From Imbroritus primus (GTDB lineage Bacteria > Pseudomonadota > Gammaproteobacteria > Burkholderiales > Burkholderiaceae): a stretch of 60,527 nt of DNA. Position numbers and translations under genes: made by a program. The stretch lies in the NCBI GenBank assembly GCA_000272025.2, contig AKCV02000013.1, forward strand, positions 1-60,527, read 5' to 3'. The notes under the pieces were generated by a model, which saw only the letters and a program-made list of their open reading frames with translations, did not search any database and was not told the origin of the DNA. Positions 36,715 to 46,884 of the stretch are shown piece by piece (the stretch's first letter is position 1; every line of letters begins with the position of its first letter).

Positions 36715-38031
36715 TCAGCACATCTGCGGCAGCGGTTGCGGAGCGGGAAGGGCGGCGGCCATTGCGGTCACGTCCTGGGCAGGCCTATGCAGGTCGGCGA
36801 GATTTGCGCCATGTTCCAGCAAGAGCATCACCAGTTCGGCGCAATCTCCGGCCGCCCGCAGCGGCGTGAGACCTTTTGCATCCGGCTGGTTGACCGAGCT
36901 GCCCGCACCTTTGGCGAGCAGTATCCGCACAAGCTCCACACGTCCACTGCGGACCGCCATCAGCAGAGGTGTTGCACCATCGCGCGGATCGGGGCGGTTG
37001 AGGGCAGCCGCATCGCCATACGGCAGCAGCAGCTGCACAATCTCGGTGGCGCCGGCTGCGATGGCGGCGCGCAGCGGCGTGATGCCATCGTAATCAGCCT
37101 GCTCGAGCGAGGCGTCCGCGCCCATGATCAGCAGGGCGCGGACCACGCCCGGTTGGGCGCTGCGCACGGCGGTGAGCAGTGGCGTGGCACCGGTGCGGTC
37201 GGTCTCATTCAGTGAAGCTTCAGCGCCGCGCCGCAGCAGGGCAGTCACGAGCGGCACGCTGTGCAACGCAATGGCGGTGGCCAGCGGGGTGGTGCCGCTA
37301 CGGTCGGGGCAGTTGAGCGTCTGCCGGGGCAGGTGGTTGAGCAGCGCCGGAAAATCGTTGCGGTAGCACGTGGCAAGCCTTTCAATGCCGGCGCGCAGAT
37401 GCAGGCGCAGCGGGAAGGCCATGCCTTCCTGATCGAGAAAGCCATTGAACAGGCCACTTTGCAGCAACCGGTTGAGGGCGATGACGCGTGCGTCGTCCGG
37501 GCCGTAGCATTCGCCTGACGCCAGCATCTGCGTTACCAGCGACTCCAGCATGCTGAAATCGACGCGGCCATTGCGGTATGGTACGTAGGCCGGATCCAGC
37601 GCCAGAAAATGATCTGGCAGCAGTGTCAGGCCTTCATCACGCATGCGCATCATGCTGACGATGACAGCGGTATCGCACAGGCAGCGCGCTTTCTCCGGCG
37701 CTTCCATCAGGCGGGCCACGTTCGTATCCGCAGGCAGCAGGCGCGCATCGGTATGGACCATGGCAAGCAGCTTGCGGCGGAGATCAGCGCCGTGCCGGGC
37801 CGGCATGGCGAGGATGATCTGGCGGCGCCGCTGGATGTCTTGCGCAGTCGGGGCGGCGGGCGGTGCCACGAACGCGCGCATGGCGGTCAGGCGATCGAGG
37901 GTACGCTGCATCAGGGGTGTCGTCAGGCTGCGCAGGAAACGTGTGGACACAGGGCGTGCATGCAGCGATGAGACCGGACTGGGGTTGAACCAACGCAGGG
38001 CGTCATGCAGGTCAGTCGTATGGAAACGCAT
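36715..38031 (-). CDS. Ankyrin-repeat protein
   Basis: A 438-aa protein with no signal peptide. Residues 1-240 form a helical, uncharacterised domain. Residues 245-410 hold about five ankyrin repeats, with the diagnostic TPLxxA of each repeat visible (GTTPLATAIALHSVPLVTALL, GATPLLTAVRSAQPGVVRALL, GITPLRAAIAAGATEIVQLLL, GATPLLMAVRSGRVELVRILL, GLTPLRAA). An AGGAG upstream of the ATG at 38031 fits the start. Ankyrin proteins bind other proteins; in host-associated Burkholderiales some are secreted effectors, but no secretion evidence is visible here. Confidence 0.88.
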   Translation of the reverse strand: MRFHTTDLHDALRWFNPSPVSSLHARPVSTRFLRSLTTPLMQRTLDRLTAMRAFVAPPAAPTAQDIQRRRQIILAMPARHGADLRRKLLAMVHTDARLLPADTNVARLMEAPEKARCLCDTAVIVSMMRMRDEGLTLLPDHFLALDPAYVPYRNGRVDFSMLESLVTQMLASGECYGPDDARVIALNRLLQSGLFNGFLDQEGMAFPLRLHLRAGIERLATCYRNDFPALLNHLPRQTLNCPDRSGTTPLATAIALHSVPLVTALLRRGAEASLNETDRTGATPLLTAVRSAQPGVVRALLIMGADASLEQADYDGITPLRAAIAAGATEIVQLLLPYGDAAALNRPDPRDGATPLLMAVRSGRVELVRILLAKGAGSSVNQPDAKGLTPLRAAGDCAELVMLLLEHGANLADLHRPAQDVTAMAAALPAPQPLPQMC

Positions 38032-38368
38032 GATGCATCTCCTGTGTGAATTGGATTGACTTCAGCATAGATCGCGATGCGGCGGCGTACCGCAAACAAA
38101 CGTGACGTGACGGGAGTGTCGTGGTGGGTAGGCGTCGGGCCAGGTGGGATCCGGGAGCAAATTTACAAGAGTTCACAGTCTTGAGTGGGCGGACTGGCTA
38201 GCATCGCCGTGGTATTCGCAGTCCTGCGTACATGGTTCTGGGTTGCGTTTCGCTGTCCAGGTGTGTCGTTACTCCCCGTTCCCCTGCTTCTGCCTGCGCC
38301 TGCTGTAACTGCCCGGGCGTTGTTGCACAGACATGACTGATTGCTCTTCGATAAGGAAAGACCGCCCG
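38032..38368. other. Divergent spacer between ankyrin gene and small exported-protein gene
   Basis: This 337-base region should hold promoters for both genes. I see no clear -35/-10 pair, no hrp-type box (TTCG-N16-TTCG) on either strand, and no repeat or RNA gene. Confidence 0.4.
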
Positions 38369-38842
38369 ATGAAACCGCTTCGTCTGCTGCTCGTCTCAGT
38401 GATGGCGTTGTTTGCCACGGGCCACGCGCTGGCCACCGACCTTGTCACGTACCCGATCGCCGAGGCGCTTGCCATGCAGGCTGCGCGGGACAAGCTCGAT
38501 CCACAGATCCAGCTCAATTTCGCCAGGCAGGCGAGTGAGGTGGTACGCGGCAATCGCCGCGACGAGTGGCGGGTCGTGGCACGCAACCGTCGGCCGGTCA
38601 ATGGCGTCAGCCATACGGCATTTCCCGAGTCGCAGATGACGGAAAAGGAAGTGTGCCAGCTCACTTTCGTACAGGCCCTGAAGGATTTGCAGAACAAGGC
38701 GCGCGTGGCCGGCGTTCAGTCGGTCGAGCAGATCACGAGCGGCTGGGCGCAGAACGATATGGCGAGCGATTCGCTTTTCACCTGTGCCGTGGGGGTGGCG
38801 ACCATCGGCATCCAGCTGCGTGCCAGGGCGCAGCAACGCTGA
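38369..38842 (+). CDS. Small exported protein, unknown function
   Basis: A 157-aa protein. The first 22 residues are a clear signal peptide (LLLVSVMALFATGHALA before TDL). The mature part of about 135 residues is soluble, has Cys at two sites (VCQLTF and FTCAVG) that could form a disulfide, and reads as a mixed alpha/beta domain. No family was recognised. An AAGGAAAG ribosome-binding site supports the ATG at 38369. It sits between the divergent ankyrin gene and the end of the minus-strand TPM-LemA operon. Confidence 0.75.
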   Translation: MKPLRLLLVSVMALFATGHALATDLVTYPIAEALAMQAARDKLDPQIQLNFARQASEVVRGNRRDEWRVVARNRRPVNGVSHTAFPESQMTEKEVCQLTFVQALKDLQNKARVAGVQSVEQITSGWAQNDMASDSLFTCAVGVATIGIQLRARAQQR

Positions 38843-38931
38843 TTCGCGTGTGAGGAGTGCCCCCGCATGCGCGGGCATAGAACAGGCGCAGAAGGTGAGT
38901 GCCCGTCGTGCCGTTGGGCAGCGGGCGAGCT

Positions 38932-39465
38932 CTAGCGAATCAGCGGCCGGTCCGGCAACTCATTGCTGTTGCCGCCGCGGGCAGGGTCAACTGGAAAGTG
39001 CCGGTTGGCCAGCGCATGCAGGGCGTGGATGACCTGGTGCAGCGCTGCCGTCTGCTGCTGCCGTGTGAAACCGCTGGTGAGGATGGCGCACAGCTCGTCC
39101 CACGTCGTGGCTGGCACGCGCGCTGCAAAGCCCCGGTCTGCAACGATTTCCACGGCATGGTCGGCGATATTGAGATAAAGCAGCACGCCGCTGTTGGCTT
39201 CCGTATCCCAGATGTCGAGTTCACGGAAGATATGCTCGGCACGCTCACGCGGCGAGACGCGGCCCCATACCTGCGCAAGCGGCAGGCTGCCTTCGATGAC
39301 GACACGCAGCTCGCCCTGGTGGCCATGTTCGCCCGCCTGGATGGCATGCTCGATCCGGTCAAGCTCGGCATCGGGAAAGAGCGCCCGGACATGGGCGTGC
39401 GTGGTGCACAGGTGGGTGCACAGGCGCTTGAGGCGTGAAGGATGGGCTGGCATCGACGTCCTCAC
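38932..39465 (-). CDS. TPM-domain protein, soluble
   Basis: A 177-aa protein with a TPM domain (the TLP18.3/Psb32/MOLO-1 domain), without signal peptide or membrane helix. The core is GELRVVIEGSLPLAQVW, ERAEHIFRELDIWDTEANSGVLLYLNIADHAVEIVADRGFAARVP and TWDELCAILTSGF. The start at 39465 overlaps the previous TPM gene by 4 bases (ATGA), so the two are coupled. It is the last gene of the lemA-TPM-TPM transcript. Its exact role is unknown. Confidence 0.85.
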   Translation of the reverse strand: MRTSMPAHPSRLKRLCTHLCTTHAHVRALFPDAELDRIEHAIQAGEHGHQGELRVVIEGSLPLAQVWGRVSPRERAEHIFRELDIWDTEANSGVLLYLNIADHAVEIVADRGFAARVPATTWDELCAILTSGFTRQQQTAALHQVIHALHALANRHFPVDPARGGNSNELPDRPLIR

Positions 39466-40283
39466 CAGTTGCCAGAGGCGCCGCCGCCGCTGAAGCCGCC
39501 GCCGCCTCCACCGCCGAAGCCGCCACCGCCGCCGAAACCGCCGCCTCCACGGCCGCCGAAGCCGCCATGACCGATGCCGCCGAGTCCACCCAGGCCGCCC
39601 AGCCCGCCGGTCACGACGTGGCCGCGTCCCGGGCGCACCACCATGCCGCGTCGCCCGCCGCCGGCCATGGCGCGGATCAGGAACATCGCGATGATGAAGA
39701 TCACGAAGGCGACGCTGAACCAGTCGTAGAGATCGTTGGCACCGGCTGCCGCACGCCGTTCCGGGGCCGGCAGCGCTTCCTTGTCGATGGTGGCCTGGAT
39801 GGCCGCCACCCCGGCGCTCAGGCCGCCATAGAAATCGTTCTGGCGGAAGTGTGGCGCCATCACGTCCTGCAGGATGCGCTTTGACATGGCATCAGTCAGG
39901 GTACCTTCGAGCCCGCGGCCGACTTCCAGCCGCATCTTGCGCAGGTCAGACGGATTGTTCTTGGCGATCACCACGATCACGCCGTCATCGATGCCCTTGC
40001 GGCCTGCTTTCCACGCATCCGCGACGCGGATACTGAACATCTCGATCGGTTCCGGCGCGGTGCTGGGCAGCATCAGCACAAAGATCTGGCTGCCGCGTTC
40101 CGTTTCGTATGTTTCCAGAACGTGCTCGAGCGAGGCTTTCTGGTTGGCATCGAGGGTCGAAGTCAGATCCGTGACGCGCGCCTGCAGCGGCGGGACGGCA
40201 ACCAGTCCCTGGGCGCTCGCGACATGCAGCAGCAGCGCGAGACAGATACCCGTGCACCACTGCAGGAACGACAGACGCTTCAT
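39462..40283 (-). CDS. TPM-domain protein with Gly-rich tail (YgcG family)
   Basis: A 273-aa envelope protein. Residues 1-24 are a signal peptide (CLALLLHVASA). The TPM domain spans roughly 30-165 (QARVTDLTSTLDANQKASLEHVL, SQIFVLMLPSTAPEPIE, DDGVIVVIAKNNPSDLRKMRLEVGRGLEG). A membrane helix lies near 185-205 (WFSVAFVIFIIAMFLIRAM). The tail is almost pure Gly with F, ending GASGNW, as usual for the YgcG family. It begins at an ATG that overlaps the lemA stop by one base, and it couples to the next gene. Confidence 0.92.
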   Translation of the reverse strand: MKRLSFLQWCTGICLALLLHVASAQGLVAVPPLQARVTDLTSTLDANQKASLEHVLETYETERGSQIFVLMLPSTAPEPIEMFSIRVADAWKAGRKGIDDGVIVVIAKNNPSDLRKMRLEVGRGLEGTLTDAMSKRILQDVMAPHFRQNDFYGGLSAGVAAIQATIDKEALPAPERRAAAGANDLYDWFSVAFVIFIIAMFLIRAMAGGGRRGMVVRPGRGHVVTGGLGGLGGLGGIGHGGFGGRGGGGFGGGGGFGGGGGGGFSGGGASGNW

Positions 40284-40909
40284 CAGAATTTCACCGCCGG
40301 TGGAGCGGAAATAGCCTTCTCGTCTTCCACCGTGAACGTCGGCTTGACCTTGTAGCCGAACACCATCGCCGTGAGGTTTGTCGGGAAGCTACGCGCCAGC
40401 ACGTTGTATTCCTGTGTTGCCGCGATGAAGCGCTGACGCGCCACCGTGATACGGTTCTCGGTGCCTTCGAGCTGCGATTGCAGATCGCGGAACAGCGTAT
40501 CGGCCTTCAGCTGCGGATAGTTTTCCGCCACGGCCATGAGGCGCGACAGCGCGCTGCTCAACTGGCCCTGTGCCGCCTGGAAGCGCTGCATCGCTTCGGG
40601 GTCGTTCAGCACTTCGGGCGTGACCTGGATGCTGGTGGCCGCAGCGCGCGCCTTGACGACGGCATCGAGGGTCTCGCGCTCGTGCGAGGCATAACCCTTG
40701 ACCGAGGCCACCAGGTTGGGAATCAGGTCGGCACGGCGCTTGTACTGGTTGACCACTTCGCCCCAGGCCGCCTTCACGGCTTCGTCCTTCGCCTGGAAAT
40801 CGTTGTAGCCGCAGGCGCTGAGCAGGGAAAGCAGCCAGGCCACGCATAGCCAGCGCGCGATTGAAAAGAAGGCTGGGCGTTGCGGGAAAGAGATGGAAAG
40901 CGAGGTCAT
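40283..40909 (-). CDS. lemA: LemA family lipoprotein
   Basis: A 208-aa protein with a membrane anchor and a LemA domain. Its N-terminal hydrophobic stretch ends in LLSLLSAC-G, a plausible lipobox. The LemA domain is seen in [32 protein letters not shown] and in [27 protein letters not shown]. The family is a long coiled helical bundle of uncertain function that is often next to TPM proteins, as it is here. The ATG at 40909 was chosen because the hydrophobic segment starts a few residues later; the upstream frame is non-coding. Confidence 0.92.
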   Translation of the reverse strand: MTSLSISFPQRPAFFSIARWLCVAWLLSLLSACGYNDFQAKDEAVKAAWGEVVNQYKRRADLIPNLVASVKGYASHERETLDAVVKARAAATSIQVTPEVLNDPEAMQRFQAAQGQLSSALSRLMAVAENYPQLKADTLFRDLQSQLEGTENRITVARQRFIAATQEYNVLARSFPTNLTAMVFGYKVKPTFTVEDEKAISAPPAVKF

Positions 40910-41226
40910 CTTGGGCGTACTCCGGCTGGGGTTCCAAACAACATCCGCGGATGAAGGCGCGGCACTCAAGCATACCGAATTTCGGTGGCGCTGACAGCTT
41001 TCGCCAGGCGGTCGCGGCGCGCAGATACCTCGAGGGGGGACTGTCCCGATGACCGAAGGCGCCGTGTGGCAGTCCGCCTGCTCCCCCGCGGCATGCATTT
41101 TTCGTTTTGTTTCATCCTCTCCGGACATCCGACGGCCCGAACTTGCAGTTGTTTCCAGTCAACCCTGCAAAGTCTCTTTATAAATGAAAACAAATTCTCA
41201 TCAAAACACTTCAAGGAGGCGGACGC
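40910..41226. other. Divergent promoter region of lemA and the 691-aa gene
   Basis: A 317-base spacer that becomes strikingly AT-rich after 41160. It holds the inverted repeat TTGCAG-N16-CTGCAA (41143-41170) immediately upstream of a TATAAA at 41179-41184, and a TTCG-N15-TTCG pair (40981-41003). There is no RNA gene. The AT-rich end is the likely promoter and leader of the 691-aa gene. Confidence 0.5.
41143..41170. repeat. Dyad TTGCAG-N16-CTGCAA upstream of a TATAAA
   Basis: A 6-bp perfect inverted repeat with a 16-base spacer, 8 bases upstream of a -10-like TATAAA. It could be an operator for the 691-aa gene, but the arms are short and chance is possible. Confidence 0.35.
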
Positions 41227-43302
41227 TTGTCCGGGCGGGCCATGTTGCAGAGGATCAGACATTTTTTCAGTACCGGGTTTTCGTGTACCTCGGCATCCGG
41301 GGAGCGAGAGGCGCCGCCGGTGGCCGTCGCTGTGTCGAGCAGGCGGACTGTATCTCCAGTGAGCACCGCGCCGAGTACCGTGGTCAGTGACACGAATTTT
41401 CCACGGCCCCCAGATCGCAAGGTCACGCAACGGCAGGATCTTGTCGCAGAAGCCGGCGCCAGCACTGTTGCGGCCCAGCGTACGCCGGTGACCTCATCCT
41501 CCGCGCGAAATCGCGGCCATGTTTCCGGCGCGAAATCCCGAACATCCGGCAGTCCCAGGAATGCCGAGCAGAAAACGACCGCGTTTGAACAACGGGACGA
41601 TGCAGGTGTTCAGCGGCCCCAGCGCAAGGCGCGTGCGACCAACACGCCAGCCCGGAACGTTACCCGCTCGGCGGTTGGCGGAAATGAGTCATCATCCCGG
41701 GCGAGACGTACCGGCGGGTCGCCGGTACGGGCAGCGCAAATAGAAAGTGCCCAGACGGCAGCGGTGAAGGCAAGAACATACCAGTGGCCGGCGGATGCCA
41801 AAAAAATCAATCTGAACGGTGCCGCTACGGTGCCTGGCGAACGCAGCGGCGTATCCATGCCGGCGGCCTGCCGTCATCTCACCGCAGCTGCGGCGCATTG
41901 GCGTCTGCAGCACCCTGGACAGGAATTCAACTTCGCGGAGAGATTCCGGGATGCGGAAACCATTGCGCGCAACATGCCGCCCGATATCGAAAGTCTCTCT
42001 GAACACATGCGCAGACGGGCATCACAGAGTCACGTGTTTTCGATGGAGCAGTTCGACGCGGTTATCGATCAACTCAGATGGAGTCTGGACCGCGACAAAA
42101 AAGAGCATGTCGCCTTTCTGCGCACGGGCGGCCATACCATGTTGCTGAGCATCCGCAAGGACAGGATTGCATTGTTCGATCCTAACGACACTCATCGTGA
42201 AGTGCGGATCGATCTTGCGCCGCGTGAGCGTAGCGGCCTCCAGCTGCGTGAGTTGCTTTCAGACAAGAAGCTGGCACGCTACTTCGCACATGGCCCTGTT
42301 GCGACGATCCAGGTCCTGAAACCGGCACAGCGTGGCTATGCTTCGATCGAACGGGAGTTCCGCAAGCATGAGTACGATGGCGGACGCGTGCATGAATACC
42401 CCGATGTGAGAGTTCATTGCGGTCCTTCGGCGTCGTTGCTCCGTGTGTTGCTGCGTGACAAGAACTGCAAGTGTCGCCAGCTAATCAATTTTGATTTTCT
42501 CGGCAAGATGAGCAAACTGGCGAGCGAGGAGGATGGTGTCGCGCGGCTACGCAATATCCTGGCAGCTTCGTTTCCTCTCGATGAGGCGGCCGGCCAGAAG
42601 CATCCCTACATGACGTCGTTCAGGCGCGATTATTCCGTCGGCGCCCATGCGCTGGTGCGCTTTCTGGAATATCTGCTGGAGACGCACGGACCACGGCTGG
42701 AGGGTACCGAAGTTGGCAAACAGACCGCTGGCATGCGCGACGCGGTGATCCAAGGCAATCTTCCGGCCGCATGGAAGCTGCACGAACTCGATGTCGCGAA
42801 AATCATGGATGGGCGCTGCCGCGAATCGTTTCTCCTGATGGTTGGGCTATTTGCACGGCACGTGCCACATCAGTTGACGGATGCACTGTGCTCTGACCTG
42901 GTCCCGCACCTGACAGAGCAGCTGGCGCGGACACTGGCCGCCGAGTCCTTTGCGTTCTCCCTCAACGGGGCGAATCATCAAGGTGAGCTTCTTGCTTTGA
43001 TTGTCGAGACATTGCAGCGCTCACCGAGCGATGACCAGCAGGCGCATCAACGCAGCGTGCTGGCCCGTGCAACGCTCGGCGCGCTTCGCCACCAGTTTGA
43101 TCCAGCGCGTGACAAGCGCCATGAGCGGCAGACACACATCCTGTTTTCGAAGCCGGCCCCCGCTGCAGAGCAGGTGTCCGAGACCGCACTGAACGCGGCC
43201 ATGTCCGTCTTGCTGTCGGTGATCCCTGACGCAGCGGAAGACATTCGGGCACTTGGACGCCAGCGGGCTGACGCCCTTGCGTTGCGCACAGGAGCCGCAT
43301 GA
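41227..43302 (+). CDS. Large protein of unknown function, candidate secreted cysteine protease-like effector
   Basis: A 691-aa protein that I do not recognise as a named family. Residues 1-190 are low-complexity and rich in Ser, Arg, Thr, Pro and Ala, so probably disordered. Residues 200-345 read as a folded domain with PAACRHLTAAAAHW (Cys215), RTGGHTMLLSI (His303) and IALFDPNDTH (Asp318), an order and His-Asp spacing of 15 that resemble papain-like (YopT/AvrPphB, ShET2) effector proteases. The rest is helical. The start is a TTG at 41227 with AGGAGG 7 bases before it; an ATG at 41242 lacks such a site. GC content is visibly lower than in neighbours, which suggests transfer. No hrp-type box was found, and the protease assignment is an inference. 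Confidence 0.75.
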   Translation: MSGRAMLQRIRHFFSTGFSCTSASGEREAPPVAVAVSSRRTVSPVSTAPSTVVSDTNFPRPPDRKVTQRQDLVAEAGASTVAAQRTPVTSSSARNRGHVSGAKSRTSGSPRNAEQKTTAFEQRDDAGVQRPQRKARATNTPARNVTRSAVGGNESSSRARRTGGSPVRAAQIESAQTAAVKARTYQWPADAKKINLNGAATVPGERSGVSMPAACRHLTAAAAHWRLQHPGQEFNFAERFRDAETIARNMPPDIESLSEHMRRRASQSHVFSMEQFDAVIDQLRWSLDRDKKEHVAFLRTGGHTMLLSIRKDRIALFDPNDTHREVRIDLAPRERSGLQLRELLSDKKLARYFAHGPVATIQVLKPAQRGYASIEREFRKHEYDGGRVHEYPDVRVHCGPSASLLRVLLRDKNCKCRQLINFDFLGKMSKLASEEDGVARLRNILAASFPLDEAAGQKHPYMTSFRRDYSVGAHALVRFLEYLLETHGPRLEGTEVGKQTAGMRDAVIQGNLPAAWKLHELDVAKIMDGRCRESFLLMVGLFARHVPHQLTDALCSDLVPHLTEQLARTLAAESFAFSLNGANHQGELLALIVETLQRSPSDDQQAHQRSVLARATLGALRHQFDPARDKRHERQTHILFSKPAPAAEQVSETALNAAMSVLLSVIPDAAEDIRALGRQRADALALRTGAA

Positions 43303-43381
43303 CCGGGGTGGCCAGATGTTGACGCGCGGGACACCGCTTGCCAGCGGCATATCGCTGCCCCGCCCTCCCGCCAGGGTGTTC

Positions 43382-44674
<1,293 letters not shown>

Positions 44675-44870
44675 GGTGCTGACCTGAAAAAAACAGAAGT
44701 GGGGAAACCGGACCCGATCCTGGCGGATTGGCGGCGCAATGTCTGGCATCTGCGGCGCAAATCACCCGGGAAGTTGAGTGGCGCAGCGGAGATTTCTGGT
44801 CTCGACTGCACCGATTAGGGTACCATCTGCGCTGAATTTTAATGGATCGACGCCGAATCGACGTGGAGTT

Positions 44871-45041
44871 ATGGAATACAAGACCTGGATGTGCCTGATT
44901 TGCGGCTGGATTTACGATGAAGCAACCGGTGCGCCGGACGATGGCATCGCCCCCGGCACCAAGTGGGAAGACGTGCCCATCAACTGGACCTGCCCGGAGT
45001 GCGGCGCCCGCAAGGAAGACTTCGAGATGGTGGCGCTCTGA
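44871..45041 (+). CDS. rubA: Rubredoxin
   Basis: A 56-aa iron electron carrier. The four iron-binding cysteines are in CLICGWIYDEATGAPDDGI and in WTCPECGARKEDFE, both in the canonical CxxC spacing. The ATG at 44871 has a GTGGAG just upstream. In this group a rubredoxin beside hemL is common, but its redox partner is not evident from the neighbourhood. Confidence 0.96.
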   Translation: MEYKTWMCLICGWIYDEATGAPDDGIAPGTKWEDVPINWTCPECGARKEDFEMVAL

Positions 45042-45118
45042 GGCCACGCCGCAGCGCCGCGTCCCGTGGCGCTGCCTCCTACTGGCCGGATGCCGGCCAT
45101 TCCCTGTTCTCCCGTCGT

Positions 45119-46720
45119 CTAGCCCTGACTGCTGCCAGCGTGCTTGCCTGAGTTCCTGACTGGTCGTTTTGCCTCCTGCGGCGGACCGGACGTGGCCTTG
45201 ACTACCTGGTAGCGTTCCAACGTCTGTTGCCGAGCCTCGGCGTGGTCCACCAGCGGGTACGGATAGTCTTTCCCGAGCTTTACCCCGGCCTCGGCCAGCA
45301 CCGTGGCGGACGCAGCCCATGGGGCGTGGATGTCCCGGTCCGGTAATTTGGCCAGTTGCGGCAGGTAGCGCCGGATGAACTTGCCCTGTGGATCGAAGCG
45401 CGTGGACTGCGTGACCGGGTTGAAGATGCGGAAATACGGTTGCGCATCGCAGCCGCTGGACGAGGCCCATTGCCATCCGCCATTGTTCGCGGCGAAATCG
45501 TGGTCGGTGAGGCGCGCCGCGAAATATGCTTCGCCGCGCCGCCAGTCGATGCCGAGATCCTTGCACAGGAAGCTGGCCGTCACCATGCGCAACCGGTTGT
45601 GCATGTAGCCGGTGGTATTGAGCTGCAGCATGGCGGCATCCACCAGCGGGTACCCGGTGCGGCCTGCGCACCAGGCGGCGAACGCCTCCTCCGCGGCCGT
45701 ACCCTCTGCCCAGCGGATCCGGTCATATTCGGGTTTGAAGGACTCGCCTGCCGCTACGCGGGGGTGATGCGCCAGAATCATCATGTAGAACTCGCGCCAG
45801 ATCAGTTCCGATAGCCAGGTCTCCGCGCCACGGCTGCCCGCCAGCATGCGCTGGTGCGCACAGGCCGCCAGTGTGCGGATCGATACGGTACCGAAACGCA
45901 GATGCGCAGAGAGATAGCTGGGCCCGCGTACGGCCGGAAAATCGCGCCGCACATGGTAATCGTCCAGTCGCGCCAGGAAATCGTCGAGCAGGGCCTCGGC
46001 GGCGGCACTGCCCGGGGCGAGCGGCGGTGTTTCCGGCGCTGCATCAAAGCCGAGTTGCGCCAGGGTCGGCATGGTTGCTGCCGCTGTTGGTTCGGCAGCA
46101 GGAGCGGCGCGCAGGACGACGTCACGCGGCGCCAGATCGGCCGGCGTCAATCGCCGCAACCAGGCGTTCTTGTACGGCGTGAAGACCGAAAATGGCTGCC
46201 CCTGAGCCGTGAGCACTTCGCCCCGCTCGAAAATCACCTGATCCTTGAAATCGAAGCAGACGCAGGACAGTGCCTGCAGACGCGCCGTCACCGCCTCATC
46301 GCGCGCGATGGCGGCAGGCTCATAGTCTCGGTTGTAGAACAGCGCATCGATGCCGAGCGTCTCGACCAGCGACGCAAGCGACTCCACGGCCCGGCCGTGC
46401 TGCACGATCAGCCGGTTGCCGGACACTGCCAGCGCCGCATCCAGCGCCGCCACGCAGCCATGCAGGAAGGCCACGCGCCGATGCCCCGCGCGGTCCGGAG
46501 CGCGGGCCAGCGGTTCGAGCAGGTCCGGGTCGAAGACAAAGACGCACAACACCGTCTCGCATTGCGCCAGGGCGTGGTGCAGCGCGGCGTGGTCGACACA
46601 ACGCAGGTCGCGGCGGAACCAGACGAGCCCTCGGCGGAATGGATGGGACGGCTGGGAGCAGCCCGCAGGCTGGGCTGCGGAAGCAGTCCGGGAGTCGTCG
46701 GGAGCACGGCGGGCGGGCAT
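45119..46720 (-). CDS. phrB: Deoxyribodipyrimidine photolyase
   Basis: A flavoprotein that repairs UV-induced cyclobutane dimers using light. The N-terminal photolyase domain starts with RGLVWFRRDLRCVDHAALHHAL. The FAD domain has the diagnostic ETWLSELIWREFYMMILAHHP, GRTGYPLVDAAMLQLNTTGYMHNRLRMVTASFLCKDL, DWRRGEAYFAARLTDHDFAANNGGWQWASSSGCDAQPYFRIFNPVTQS. The start is doubtful. The ATG at 46720 gives 533 aa and the earliest possible ATG at 46828 adds 36 Pro/Ser-rich residues; neither has a ribosome-binding site. The tail after RYQVVKA is also extended and basic. Confidence 0.9.
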   Translation of the reverse strand: MPARRAPDDSRTASAAQPAGCSQPSHPFRRGLVWFRRDLRCVDHAALHHALAQCETVLCVFVFDPDLLEPLARAPDRAGHRRVAFLHGCVAALDAALAVSGNRLIVQHGRAVESLASLVETLGIDALFYNRDYEPAAIARDEAVTARLQALSCVCFDFKDQVIFERGEVLTAQGQPFSVFTPYKNAWLRRLTPADLAPRDVVLRAAPAAEPTAAATMPTLAQLGFDAAPETPPLAPGSAAAEALLDDFLARLDDYHVRRDFPAVRGPSYLSAHLRFGTVSIRTLAACAHQRMLAGSRGAETWLSELIWREFYMMILAHHPRVAAGESFKPEYDRIRWAEGTAAEEAFAAWCAGRTGYPLVDAAMLQLNTTGYMHNRLRMVTASFLCKDLGIDWRRGEAYFAARLTDHDFAANNGGWQWASSSGCDAQPYFRIFNPVTQSTRFDPQGKFIRRYLPQLAKLPDRDIHAPWAASATVLAEAGVKLGKDYPYPLVDHAEARQQTLERYQVVKATSGPPQEAKRPVRNSGKHAGSSQG

Positions 46721-46884
46721 AGGCAATGGCGGTAGGGGCGGGGACGGCTGGGAATGAGCGGGGCGACCGGAAAAGGTCTGTGTCGCCGCTTTCCCGGCAT
46801 TATCGGCATCGCGTGGCGGCCTGTCCATGCATGCCCGTGCTTCAAATCATGCCGTGGCCATGAATATCCGTTACCCTTCGCCCC

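Noticed and set aside
40981..41003. hrpII/PIP-like box upstream of the 691-aa gene (TTCG-N15-TTCG)
   Set aside because: The known box requires 16 bases between the TTCG halves and a -10 (YANNRT) about 30 bases further on. The spacer is 15 and no such -10 follows. A second TTCG at 41101 has CCGG rather than TTCG at the right distance.
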